Part shown: positions 42,094-53,623 of the stretch, one piece after another
Numbering within the stretch: the first letter of the stretch is position 1
How the letters are laid out: every line of letters starts with the position of its first letter
Source: Areca catechu
Taxonomy: Eukaryota > Streptophyta > Magnoliopsida > Arecales > Arecaceae
Length of the DNA: 64,000 bases
Direction of reading: 5' to 3'
Assembly (NCBI GenBank): GCA_021397845.1
Contig: CM038044.1
Span: forward strand, 44,378,354-44,442,353
Program-made: the position numbers and the translations under genes
Notes under the pieces: generated by a model
What the model was told of the DNA's origin: nothing
The model's database searches: none
What the model saw: only the letters and a program-made list of their open reading frames with translations

Positions 42094-43390
42094 ATGGATC
42101 CATCAAGGAGGAAGAAGTATCCGGAGCGGGATATTGGCTGGTCACATGAAGAGATACTCTCGGGTCGGCATCACTGGAGGTATAAATTGTGTAATACCGA
42201 ATTCAAAGGTGGAGGTAATACGGTTGAAACAGCACTTGGCTGGCGGCTATCCTGATGTATCTGCATGCCGACAGTGTCCACAGGAGGTCCGTCAGTTGAT
42301 TAAGAAATATTTTGCTGATTTTAAAGCTGAGAAGGAAAGAACAGCAAAGAAGAAGGTAGATGTGGACTGCAGAGCCGCAGAACCACCTTCTTATCACTCC
42401 AGGAAGTCAGAGGAAGTATCTATTCCTTCTGATGAGGAGGCACAGATGGGGTTGCTATTCAGGATAGCTTGTATGAGCAGAGGCAGCAGGAGGAGGCAGC
42501 CAGGCATTGACAGCGATTCGGGCCATCAGCTTTTGAGTCAGGATCAGGATCCGTTTCTGCTAGTGCTCCAAGAGAGTCTGTTATGAGAGGCACTCCTCAG
42601 TCAGAGAGCCTCTTATGAGAGGCACTGGCCGTATTGCATTCATGTTGGGAGTATTTGGCAGTAGGAGGAAGTCTTCCAGGTCCAGAAACATTTCAGAGGG
42701 AGCCACTATCCATGATGTCGATCTACATGCATTTTCCAGTAGAGATTCCAAGCAATAAATGATTGACACAATGCTGAAAAAGGATAAGAAGAAGGATATA
42801 TGGCGGGCCATCTCCTCCTATTTTCATTTTAGTTATATCTCAGTCCATGCAGACAATCCATATTATCGCTAAAAATTTGAAGGTTCTTGCAGTGAATATC
42901 CTCTCCCAGACGGTGTCCTCCAGTGGATGTGAGCGCAACTGGTCTACATTTGGTCTTATCCACTTCAAACAGAGGAACCGTCTGAAACAGAAACGCCTCA
43001 ACGATCTTGTGTATGTACACTATAATTTAATGTTGAGGCTAAAATGTATTCAGGAAGAAGTAGAATTGAAATATCCTGATCCCACTGCAAGTTCATATGT
43101 TGATGAGGATGAAGATCCAATGATTGGATGGATCGTGGGTCGGCTGCAGCAGCAGCCAAAGCTTGATGAGCCAGGATCGTCTCCTTGACCAGCCAGTTTT
43201 GTAGCTAGTAAGGCTGGGATGGATGCTAGACAATGGGCAACAAGTTATATTCCTCACAGGGCTCCAGCAAATACAGCACATCGTCCGTCCCCACCATCTA
43301 GTAGACCCGGAGATAGAGGAAAAGGAAAGGTAGCTGCATCTCCATCGGAGCACTCAGTCCACTCAGATTTAGATACCAAAGAGAGATGAT
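42094..43390 (+). pseudogene. hAT transposase, internally deleted and frameshifted
   Basis: 42094-42320 encodes, over two frames, a BED-type zinc finger: GWSHEEILSGRHHWRYKLCN, then after a shift near 42215 HLAGGYPDVSACRQCPQEVR. 42616-42835 holds a middle remnant (MRGTGRIAFMLGVFGSRRK, IDTMLKKDKKKDIWRAI) with a stop. 42860-43060 is the C-terminal hAT dimerisation domain, LSQTVSSSGCERNWSTFGLI and RLNDLVYVHYNLMLRL. The DUF659/RNase H-like catalytic core is mostly gone. This family cuts and pastes DNA and makes 8-bp duplications. It sits inside a TIC236 intron in the sense direction; its terminal repeats were not identified. Confidence 0.88.
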
Positions 43391-44046
43391 AGTGTTTCAG
43401 ATAGTGGAGGATCTAGTGATCAGGGAGGGGCCGAAGGACAGGAGTCGTAGTCACCTATTTATATTCGATTCACTGGGAAGTCGCAGTTTAGCCATGCTAC
43501 ACAGGATACAGATCATGGATTATCTTCTGATAAACCCCGTGGTGATACAATTCCATATAGGCGACGGGCTCCGCGAGGTCGTTCGGAACACGATGTAGCT
43601 GCAGCTCTTGCACGTGCAGTAGGATCTATGGATGTATCCAGGAGAGATCAACATCCTCTGAAGCTTTAGCAGGCAGAAACCTCTTGGACATCGGGTTGAA
43701 GCGTAATATGAAGACATGAAATATTGAAGACATTATAAAGAATCTAAGACATGCATGCAAACACAAGCATATATCAAGAATTAAAGATCTCATTTCATTA
43801 ACAGAATCAAGTTATATGTGTTCGCGGTTCTACAGCCAGATTGCATTGCTTCGAGAATGCTTCGAAAGACAGATGGTGGACAGGAACATGTTACAATAGC
43901 CTTAAAGGGCCAAGACATAATTCCTTGGAGCACCAAAGTTCCTTCAGTTCCTTGCTTGCCAGAGGATCAGGATCAAGTTTGAACCTCCTGGAGCGACAAA
44001 GTCTCCCCTCCTGAAAACAATGAGGCACGTCCTATAGTCCTGGAAG

Positions 44047-44396
44047 TAGGGTTTATGGTATCATCCCTAACCGTCCCGTTCGGGATATACCGTACTGTAC
44101 CGGTCAAGAACCGGTACGGTTCAGTCCTAAAAAATGGCTTGGGACTCGAGCTATAAAAATTGGCCTGAACCAGACTGGTATGGATCGGTACGGTACGATA
44201 CGGGTCGGTACGGATCGGTACGGCCTGGTTCAGTCCGGTTCGGGCTCGGTTCGACTTAGTTCGGGTCCAGGTCCGGTTTAGCGACCCTTGCTTGAAAGGG
44301 AAAGGAAGATAATTTTTTCTTAATTTACCAAGATCGGTACTGTACCATACCGATCGTTGACCGGTATGGGTCCTGGTATCGGTTTAGCGATCCTTG
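44047..44396. mobile_element. GGTACGG element 2 (hAT-like, non-autonomous)
   Basis: 350 bp between perfect 8-bp duplications CCTGGAAG (44039-44046, 44397-44404). The right end, as complement, is CAAGGATCGCTAAACC; the left end TAGGGTTTATGG is poorly matched to it but fits the hAT YARNG rule. The body shares ACCGGTACGGTTCAGTCC and a run of CGGTACGG words with the other copies. Confidence 0.85.
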
Positions 44397-44404
44397 CCTG
44401 GAAG

Positions 44405-45467
44405 GCTTCCAGGCCCCCTTGAGGCACGTGGAGGCAAAGCCGGCCAACAAAGAGAAGATGTGCATCATGCTTTAGTAACCTGACCGGCATGCAAAGTGTG
44501 GAGGTTGACCACCATTCGATGGGGTGGAGGCGATGAAAACCGTGAAGCCTCACCCACAAGTAGGTGGAGAAAATCTCGGGAGACCCAAGATGACGTTGAG
44601 AGCATTTAGAGGCCATCCATCGCCACATCCGTGGTGCAGACTCACGGCAGTCGAGCAAGGCAAGGTTCTCGGTGTTGCGCCTGCTAGCGGCTCAATTGCC
44701 ACTGAATGTGAAGTTGGGTCATGATTTAGGAGGAATTGGATGATGAGGCAAACATTGTTGCCCCTCCAAATCCTTCCTCTGATCGGTGACAATCATGGCT
44801 CAATGATTAGAGCGCCACCATTCCCAATACCTTCCATGCCAAGGCGAGCATTTATCAGCATGAACTTGATACAGTCGAATTAGCCCTCTATAAGAGAACC
44901 CTTTCATCGAGAAAGGAAACTCAATGATGCCGGCACCAGAAGAAGTCTATTGTTGTTTTAGCATCCTTCTGTTCACTCAAATCCTGAAGAAAATTGGCAA
45001 AGATTTGCTTTCCTGGCACTTCATTTATAAAGAGGTTGAGGGAGAGATTGCTCGCCAGCAGCCAACCAGTGCTTGACAGGTGTTCGCGTCATATCGGCCA
45101 GACATTTGCTTTCCCTCAAGATTAGAAGATGAAATGTTAAGTGCTTCATCCTAGATTAACATCCCCTCGGGGGCAGCGTAGTTACGCTTTCAGTGCTCCT
45201 ACCAAAGTGATGCCATAAATAAGTCAATTTCTCTCCAAGAGCTGCACACAGTTAGAGTCTCCTCCTGAAGATAGGTCTACATCAAGTGGCGTGTCGTGCC
45301 ATGTTGCACCCCGTAATTGGCGAACAAATCGGACCTGCACGCCTCTCCTCTGCAAGGCGATCATATGTGAATGACTCAGAGGCAACCCAAGATGCATACA
45401 AGAGCATCCTTCTCATGACAATACATCAAGTACATACATAATTTTGCAGAGAAGCAAAGAAAATTCT
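44405..45467. other. intron DNA without recognised genes
   Basis: GC-balanced sequence with short ORFs on both strands; possibly the end of the element whose antisense coding remnants lie at 45468-46549. Confidence 0.4.
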
Positions 45468-46549
45468 TTATTGCTTTGAAAAGTACACATAGCTAGAGTG
45501 GAGTGCTTTTATAAGCCTTGCTCTCCTAGCCCTCATAATCCTCACCATCTCTTCTACGGAGGTGTTTGTAGGAACAAGGGGGCCAATCACTAGTTTGATC
45601 TCCGAAAAGTGGCCATAGAGTATTATCTCGTAGCTTGCAAAGCCCCAGTCGAAGGAGTTAGTGGTCACTATCGTAAGGATCTCCTGAGGAATTAGATTCC
45701 GGCAACCTACCTTCAAGCTCATGGCACGAGACTCAAATTGCCTTTCCAACTCAGTCCTCGGGTGGTTAGCCTCGTGCAGGGACTCGAACAGCTCCTCCCA
45801 TGCTCTAGCTAAGTGCCGTGCAGCTTCGCTTCTTTCCATAAGGATGATAGTTTAGAGGAAGTTTATTTCTTGTAGCAGGTTCGCATGGTTTCGGTTAGAC
45901 CACCATGTCCTTTATAGGTTAGACCACCATGTCCTCTGCAGGCCTTCTCTATTTCTAGCTGCTTAGCTTGCTATGGGGTGAATTATTTCGCCTTCTTCTA
46001 CACTAGCTTCGCTGGTAGCATCGGACAATGCGCTTTGTCTATGAGGTGATTCTCCTTCACCAGCCTCGCCGATGGTGCTAGATAGCATGCGTGGGTTGCG
46101 AGGGCCTCGCTCGCTAGTCTTGCCCTTGTCACTGATAAGCACGAGGTGGAGATGGGAATGTAGGCTGCGAGCTTTGTCGCCAGCAGCCGTCTGGACCCAC
46201 TTGTCGGTGGAGCCCCGCATCACGTTAGCTTTTATTTGGATTCCATGGCTGATGACGATTCTCGGAGGCGCTTCCGATACTCAAGGGTCGCCTCCCCTTG
46301 CCCCGCCACTTCCTGATAAGTAGCATCCAGCTCTCTCTGCAGTTCATTGTTTCTTGTAGATAAGCTATTGAGCTCCTGCCCAAGGGTTTGGCATGCCTCG
46401 GCTGCGCTTCGCTTATGTTCTGCTAAAGTCCGGCATTCCTCAACGGATTCCCGTGCTTTCTTTATGCAAGCGACCCTCTTTGCAAATGTTGTCTCGTAGT
46501 TGGCAATAGAATGCTCCAATGCCTGAGCACAAAAACCCACCTGCAACAT
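45468..46549 (-). pseudogene. unidentified antisense coding remnants, coiled coil
   Basis: Three neighbouring frames on the complement: 105 codons (46549-46232) with a heptad-like, charged helix (ECRTLAEHKRSAAEACQTLG); 86 codons (46223-45963), Ser/Glu-rich; 123 codons (45839-45468) ending in a helical Arg-rich part. Their order and the single-strand bias suggest one broken gene, perhaps a retroelement-encoded protein. I do not recognise it. It could also be a degraded host gene inserted with an element. Confidence 0.35.
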
Positions 46550-46659
46550 CAGGGATCTGAGGTACCGGCTTCCTGTGCTGAGCTAGTGGGTGAGGTGGCG
46601 AGCCATGCAGGGTTCACATAGGCTTGATTATTTCTTGATGTATCGGACATATTTATAAA

Positions 46660-46945
46660 TTTGATCATATTCGTATATAGGATTACCTCCAACCAAACAT
46701 AATCATTTTTTTCCGGCATCATTTTTCGAAAAATTTTTTCCACCAATCAAATATGGTAAAAATTATTTGTTCTTTGCAATTATTTTTCCCAATAAATATG
46801 GTAAAAGTTATTTTTTCTCTGCAATTATTTTTCTCGATAATATGGTAAAAGTTATTTTTTCTCTGCAATTATTTTTCTCGATAAATGATTCTCAGGAACC
46901 ATAAGATTACCCTGTAATTTGACATACCCAACCAAACAGACCCAA
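46660..46945. repeat. MITE-like AT-rich element with about 53-bp tandem units
   Basis: Three near-copies of AATATGGTAAAAGTTATTTT...CTCTGCAATTATTTTTC lie at 46750-46890. CCTCCAACCAAACA (about 46687) and ACCCAACCAAACAGACCC (about 46925) carry the CCAACCAAACA word common at ends of plant inverted-repeat elements, but both are in the same orientation here and no duplication is clear. Confidence 0.45.
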
Positions 46946-47859
46946 AAGAAAAATATTGAAAGATAGAAGAAAAAAGTAAGTCTCGAGAAATATATTTGGA
47001 TCATTTAAGAAATTCTGCAGTTCAACCCCAATTTTGTTTTTAAAGGTGAAAAAAGAGAAGTAAACATAAATTCATACTTCATCTTGTCCCGTTGATACAT
47101 GGCCAGACCTTGTATTTGTTTGGTGAGGGTTTGTTTTCTATTGAGTCGGCTATAATTTGTCCTTGGAGAGTCTTTTAATCAGATCCTGATTGATTGTACA
47201 ATTTACCATATAGGAGGCCAGTATAGATGTAGTTCTGGATCTCATGTCTATTTGCAGTTTTAGGGCAAGGCCTATTATCATCCCTCGGCCTATTGATCAC
47301 CACCTTACTTCTTCAGACCTCTAAGACAATATCTGAAGCAAATCTTTTATATCGGAGACCACATCTCTGCCAACATATAGGCCTTCTTCATCCTTTTTCA
47401 TCCTTTCTTCTTTTTGATGTGAGATACGCACTGAATAATTCCTTTCTTCTCTTAACAGCTTATAAACAAGCATTTTAAGTAGTTCCTTTTCTGTCCACCA
47501 GTACTAAGACATGCATGACTCATTATGTTGTTAATACGGTGACAGATGCATACAGCATGAATTGGAAATTATGTGGTTGGCTAGTTTTTAACAAGACATT
47601 GCTGTTAATTGGATACCTTAATATGTTGGCATGATGATATCCTGGACCTGAACCCTGATTTTCTATTCTACCTTCTGTAAATTTCCTGTTATCTAACTTG
47701 AAGATTGTTTGAATGCAGACTCAAATCAAATACAATCTAAGAATGCAACACAAAATGTTGTTTTTCGGAAGAATTGTAGGATGCTTATGATATCGTATTG
47801 AAGGTGTATATTTGTATATTTCAGTTATTTTAATCATACAAAGAAGGTGACTATACAAA

Positions 47860-50790
47860 AGTGAACATTAGATTTGCAACTTGGAAGTTGGAACTTTAAA
47901 TGCACAAAGTAGAGAACTAGTAAATATTATGAAATGTAGGAGAATCAATGTTGCTTGCTTAGAAGAAACTAAATGGAGAGGTAGTAAATATTAGGAGTTT
48001 GGGAATGGGTATAAATGGTTGTATGTAGGTAAGGTTATTCATAGCTATCAAACTAGTTTTAGATGAGGAGATTATCAATGTAATTAGTGTTTATGCACCA
48101 CAAGTGTGCCTAGAGGGGAAGGTTAAGAAACAATTTTGGGAAGAAATTGATGAATTAATGCGAAGTATTCTTGAAGGGGAAAGTATAATTGTAGGTGGTG
48201 ATCTAAATAGGCATGTAGAGAAGAATAGTATATGATATGAGAGAGTGCACGGGGGTTCGGTTTTGGAGATAGGAAAGAGAGGTTCAAATCTGTCATAAAT
48301 AGTTTATTTTATCATAAGAGAATAGAAAGATTGATGTGCAAGGATGTAAGGTGATACAAGGAGAGAATTTAACTACACAACATAGGTTACTAGATTTAAA
48401 TGTGTATACTGAATAAAAGAAGAAAGGAAAAGAAATTAATAAATCTTCAAAGATAAGGTGGGGGAATTCAAAAGGGAAAATTGTTATTAACTTTTATGAA
48501 TAAATTATTAAAGGAGGGAAACTGGAATTTAAGGACTGGACTGAATAACATGTGGAACCAAATGGCCAATTGTATTGAGAGGATAACTAAAGATGTTTTA
48601 AGTGAGCCAAAGGGGAAAAGGTATACAAAGAAAAAAGATGGTAGTCGAAAAATGGGGTATAAGAGGTAATTAAAATAAAACAAATTTGCTGTATACAATG
48701 CCAAAAAAAAAATGCTGAGGATTTTGTAAAATATAAGGAATCTAAGAAAGAAGCAAAAGGGTAGGAAGTGAGGCTAAATATCGACCAAGTTAGCCATATC
48801 AAAGGTAGAGAGACAAAAAATAAAGATATTGATCAAGTCAGATATATTAAAAGTGAGGATAATAGGATGTTAAGGAAAGATGAGGAAATTAAAGAAAGAT
48901 TGGGGCATAATTTTGAAAAAATGTGGATTTTACTAAGGAAATGTTTATTGAGAAATTGCAGCCAGGGAAGTTGAGGTTCTATTGTTACGAATCGTAAAAG
49001 CAAAGAGGGCATAGTTTTGAAAATACTGCAAAAAGGCAAGGCATTAAGGCTAGATGAAATATCTGCTGAGTTTTAGAAAATTATGGGTGATTTTGGGTTA
49101 AATTGGCTTACTGAATTATTTAATGAAATTATGAAAACTAATAAAATGCCAAATGATTGGACAGGTATTTTAGAATAAAAGTGATGTAAAGAACAATTAA
49201 AATTATCAGGGAATTAAGCTTATGAGTCACTCTATGACATAATGGAAAGGGTAATTAAACAAAGATTAAGAAGATTAATAACTGCTTCAGATATCCAGTT
49301 TGGATTTATACTTGAAATATCAATTATAGAGGCAATGTTATTTACTTATATAATTAGTAGAAAAATATTCAGAAAAAGAAAAGTCTATATATGGTCTTCA
49401 TTAACCTAGAAAAATCTTATGAGGGGTACCAAAAAAAGTAATTTGGTGGACTTTTAGAAGGAAAGGTATACATAAACAATATATTGAAATAATTAAAGAT
49501 ATGTTTGATGGGGTATTGACAAGTGTCAAGTGTTTTTTTGTTCACAATATGCTTACATCAAGGATCAATACGAAGCCCATATCTTCTTGTATTAATTATG
49601 GATGAACTCAGATTTAATTTTGAGGAACATATACCATGGTTTATGTTATTTGCCGATTATTTAGTATTAAATTAATGAAAATAAAACTATATTAAATACT
49701 AAACTGGAATTATGGAGGAGAATTCTAGAGGATAAGGGCTTAAATTAGAACAAAGATAGATTGTATGGAATGCAAATTTAATAACAATGGAAATGAAGAC
49801 CTAATATCAATTAAGATTGATGGGCAAGTGATAATCGATTGATTTTGTTGTTAGGGTCTATTAGACAAAATAACAAGGTGCTTGAATATAGATACATGCA
49901 TGCATGCATACATACATACATTCATGCATTTGCGCGCACACTATATATGTGTGTATGTGTTTGTATAATTGTGTGTATATATATATATTTATATATTTGT
50001 GTATATGTATGTGTGTGTGCATGCATGCATGCATGAATGTATGTATATACACATATATACACCTACACCTACACCACACACACACACATATATATATATA
50101 CAAATAGACACACACACACATATATGTATATATATCTACACGCGCGCGCGCACACATATATATATATATATGTACATATATGCATACACATATATGCGTG
50201 TATATGTGTATACATGTATATTATATACATACATACATATGTACATGTATTTGTATATATGTATAATAGAAATAGAGCTGGTTGGATGAAGTGGAGAGAT
50301 GCATCTGGAGTATTATGTGGTTGGTGCATACCTAGGAGATTTAAGGGAAAATTTTATAGAACAATAGTAATCTCTGTATTGTTATATGGCTTGGGTGTTG
50401 GGGCATAAACAAAAATGTGAAAAGAAAATGAGTATGACAAAAATGAGAATATTAGGATATATAGATGGTAAAACTAGGAAGGATAAATTAAGAAATGAAT
50501 ATATTAGAGTAGTAGGAGTTGCATAAGGAAAAGATCATAGGAATTGATTGCGATGGTGTGAGTGTACTACGAAAATCTTAGGAGGCTTCCATAAGGAGAG
50601 GTACATTAGTTTGTATTGAAGATTGTAAAGAAGAGGAAGATCTAAATTAACATTGATGTAGATTATGATCAAAGAATATGGAAAAATTTGGAATAACATC
50701 AGAAGTGGCCCTTGATAGGAATACTTGGCAAATGAGGATGCATAAAGTCAACCCAAATAGTTAGTAAAAGGCTAGAAAATGATGATTAAG
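47860..50790 (+). mobile_element. degenerate RTE-type LINE
   Basis: Translation with many stops and shifts gives the order of a non-LTR element: endonuclease start (FATWKLEL, then VACLEETKWRG at about 47950, then ISVYAPQV at about 48080); linker (NNMWNQMANCIERI); reverse transcriptase pieces (GFILEISIIEAMLF near 49300, WWTFRRKGIHKQYIEIIKDMF near 49460, MDELRFNFEEHIPW near 49600); and the C-terminal GWMKWRDASGVLC ... GKFYRTIVISVLLYG near 50290. This matches the RTE group common in plants. A large microsatellite interrupts it at 49890-50265. The ends and a target duplication are not clear. It is long dead, and it lies in TIC236 intron 1 in the sense direction. Confidence 0.82.
49890..50265. repeat. 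alternating purine-pyrimidine microsatellite
   Basis: A compound of TACA, TGTA, CA, TA and CG runs, including CACGCGCGCGCGCACACATATATATA near 50138-50170 (quoted here as adjoining CG, CA and TA runs). It opens long frames on both strands made only of Tyr, Ile, Cys, His and Thr; these are not genes. Confidence 0.93.
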
Positions 50791-51075
50791 ATTATAATTA
50801 GATAAATGGGTGTCAGTGAATGACATCCAGGATTTCAAATATAACATTGGCTATAGAAGTTTGTAAATTTTGTTTTTGCAGGCTATAAATTAGTTTCTGG
50901 TTTTGCAGGCACATGGTGAAAATGGATGGGCATGAAAGATTGTTTAACACTAAACGCAACATTAAATTCAGTTTAGAAACCATCGGATATGAAATATGAA
51001 TTTTATATTTAGCACTCACTATGATTTTTTGATTTATTATTTCTGGCAGTTACAAGTAATTTTTGGTTTTTGTAG

Positions 51076-51271
51076 GGAAATGGTGAAAGTAAATGGGCAT
51101 ATAAGATTTCAAAACAATTACAGCCGGGTGCATGTGCAATTGAGTGGGAACTGTATGGAATGGAAAGACCATACTTCTCAAAGTGGAGGCCAGCTGTCTG
51201 CAGATGTTTTTGTTGATAGTGTAGAGCAGAAATGGCATGCCAATTTGAATATTACAAACCTGTTCGCTCCG
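51076..51271 (+). CDS. TIC236: TIC236 coding exon 2
   Basis: Acceptor TTTTTGTAG/GGAAATGG, donor CTCCG/GTAAGG. The first base completes the Arg codon split after exon 1; 65 codons follow, with VNGHIRFQNNYSRVHVQLSG and SADVFVDSVEQKWHANLNI, conserved in this family. Reading on past the donor would give a stop soon after. Confidence 0.93.
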
Positions 51272-51361
51272 GTAAGGCAGATAGTTTGTGCAGTAGTTTG
51301 TTTCTACTGTGTTTTATGTGATGTTGGCTTGCCTGACTCTTCCTCACATGATCTAATGCAG

Positions 51362-51421
51362 CTGTTTGAGAAGATTCTAGAAATTCCAGTCACGTGGTTT
51401 AAAGGGAGAGCTACTGGTGAG
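51362..51421 (+). CDS. TIC236: TIC236 coding exon 3
   Basis: 20 codons, LFEKILEIPVTWFKGRATGE, after the acceptor CTAATGCAG and a 90-bp intron. The donor GAG/GTGCTT is weak, but the frame joins exon 4 exactly (GE then VHICM), as expected from homologues. Confidence 0.9.
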
Positions 51422-52094
51422 GTGCTTGTCTAGACTTGACATTTTTTCCTCCATCTCCCTCTCCAACCCACCACCTGCGCCATAAAACACATGCAAATTA
51501 AGACAACACATGATCTAAAGTAACAGGAAAACCAAATGCAATTTGATATTTGGATTTTAAAAGTTTTAAGTGCTTGTGATCTTGTGAGAAACAATTTGCT
51601 GCTAGAACAAGATTTTTATGAATAGATTATGCTTCAGTTGTGACTATTATTGGTGTTGCTGCTACTACTATATCTTAATACCAATCCTTTTCTGGAGATT
51701 TTTTTTGCTTTTAAGTTTGTACTATCTTTCTACTGATCCTTTTTTGGAGATTTTTTAAGTTGTGAATTACATTTGAGGTTTTGGTAGGTTTAAGAATTCA
51801 TGTGTCTTCTTGAACATCGTTTTATATAATTTTGTGGTAGATCATTGACATCAGGGTATTGGAGTTGTCAAACATACAAAAGCTACTCTTTTTCTAGAAC
51901 TTAATGGCCCCAAAGAATCTTATCTGGAGTGGGGATGTGTAGGCTGCAGTTGGCATCATTGTAACTTTTCTTTAAAAAAAAAAAGTAAAAGGAATATTCT
52001 TTCCATTTTTTTTTTTCAGATTTCTGATATCAGAAACATGTTTGGTAGTTATTTATTTATATATTTTTAACAACAAATCTAAGAAAACATGTTT

Positions 52095-52333
52095 ATTAAA
52101 TGGCGGAGGAAGAGGCACTTGAGGATGTGCTCGGCCATGTTGAAATTGGCAACCATTGTGTGGGGGTGGTCGAAGAAGGCGTGGACTGGGTGGGGAGTGG
52201 GAGAGGGAGTGGAGGATGTGGGCTCAATGAAGACCTCGGTGGAGGTGTTGGAGAGGTGGTGAGCAGTAAGGACAAGGAGGTTTGAAATAGCTAAGGGGGG
52301 AATACAAGAAGTGAGGAGGTTGGTGATGGGGAT
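52095..52333 (-). other. unrecognised open sequence split by the solo LTR
   Basis: The complement of 53735-53624 plus 52333-52095 reads on without stops for about 110 codons when the LTR is left out (NTSTEVFIEPTSSTPSPTPH, VANFNMAEHILKCLF). The left part alone is 92 codons. I do not recognise it; it may be a fragment of a gene or element. Confidence 0.35.
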
Positions 52334-53623
52334 TGTAGGCTCAGGTAGGCAACCCAAGAGGGGGGGGTGAATTGGGTTTTATAAAACTTTTGTACTATTT
52401 AAAAGATGAACTAAAGCAAGTATGTGCTAATGCAATTCAAGTGCTTGTGTATTTCAAATAAATGCAGCGGAAATAAATAAATAAAAGTACAAGGAGAACA
52501 ATCACACAAACACAAAGATTTATAGTGGTTCGGTGCCAACCAAGCACCTACATCCACTCCCCAAGAATCCCTTGAGAATTTCACTAAGTTTGGTTTTATA
52601 ACTTAGGCTCACCAACAACCTTTACAACTTGTTTTGTCTTCGGGATCACAAGTCAAACCCTAGTTGGTTTCAAGGCTCACAAACAACCACCCTTGGTTTT
52701 ACGAGATAACCAAGAACCTAAACAACTTGTTTTGGCTTCGGGCTCACAAGTAAAACCCTAGTTGGTTTCAAGGCTCACCAACAACCACTTTGGTTTTCAA
52801 GGCTTACCAAAAACCTCTTTGGTTTTCCAAGGCTCACCAAAAACCTCTTTGGTTTTCCAAGGCTCACCAAAAACCTTAAGTAAAACAATGTAAGAGCAAG
52901 TATAAATGAATACAATAAAAGCTTTCTAAAATAAAGCAAATATCTCTTTGAAGCCCTTGATTGTTGATGAAGATCTTGTCTTCAAGTTGATGAAGCCTTT
53001 GATTGATGCTTGTAGATGTAGACTTTGAATGCTCTCTTTGAAACTTGGAAACTTGAAGGCTTTGAATCACTCAACTCTTGAATCCTTGAAGAATATTCAA
53101 AAAACTCACCAAAGGATTACTTCCCCATTTGATTTTTGATGTTTATATAGCTCTCCAAACACTTAAATGACCGTTTATGGCCGTTGGGGATGAAGACATG
53201 GCCGTTTGAAGCAAGTTGGAGAAGTTCTGCAGCTTTTAAAAACTAGCCGTTACAGTCAAGTGTCGACACTTGAACAGTAAGTGTCGACACTTGCTACAGT
53301 AGGTCGACACTAGAACACTATTCACAGCCAATTTGATTTATCTTTTTTTCTGTATTTTTCTTGTTCTCAGGCCTTGAGTCGACACTTCACTCTTCAAGTA
53401 TCGACACTTGATCCTCAGGTGTCGACACTTCATTTCCAAATCAATTCCAAAGTCCATATATTTAATTTTTCATTAATTTAAGGACTTTTTCAATTGAAAT
53501 ACAAGCATTTCTTCATTCAACATGGATGAGTACTAAGATTTGAAAAAACACACTTAAATATAATTAGTACTCATATATACTTAAATATTTTGTCAATCAT
53601 CAAAATCAAGACCAGAGTCAACA
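52334..53623 (-). mobile_element. solo LTR or short LTR element, 1290 bp
   Basis: Flanked by perfect GGGAT duplications (52329-52333, 53624-53628), beginning TG and ending CA. In element orientation it begins TGTTGACTCTGGTCTTG and continues with TTTTGATGATTGAC, a start typical of plant Copia (Tork-like) LTRs, and near its end has CACCCCCCCTCTTGGGTTG. No internal region is seen. It holds 38-bp repeats of TTTGGTTTTCCAAGGCTCAC at 52780-52875 and repeated GTGTCGACAC palindromes at 53259-53430. It lies in TIC236 intron 3, antisense. Confidence 0.85.

Larger units (their letters stand above)
39044..51075 (+). other. TIC236: TIC236 intron 1, 12.0 kb, filled with mobile DNA
   Basis: Donor GTTTGA, acceptor TTTTTGTAG. 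It contains two or three GGTACGG-type elements, a hAT transposase pseudogene, unidentified antisense coding remnants and a RTE-type LINE. 39044-39872, 40206-40800 and 41341-42090 are AT-rich with nothing recognisable; 46946-47859 likewise. Confidence 0.8.

Noticed and set aside
42847..43188. 113-codon ORF as a host gene
   Set aside because: It is the hAT dimerisation domain of a broken transposase.
49839..50408. Long ORFs rich in Tyr, Ile, Cys, His
   Set aside because: Pure microsatellite translation; only the final 40 codons are real LINE sequence.
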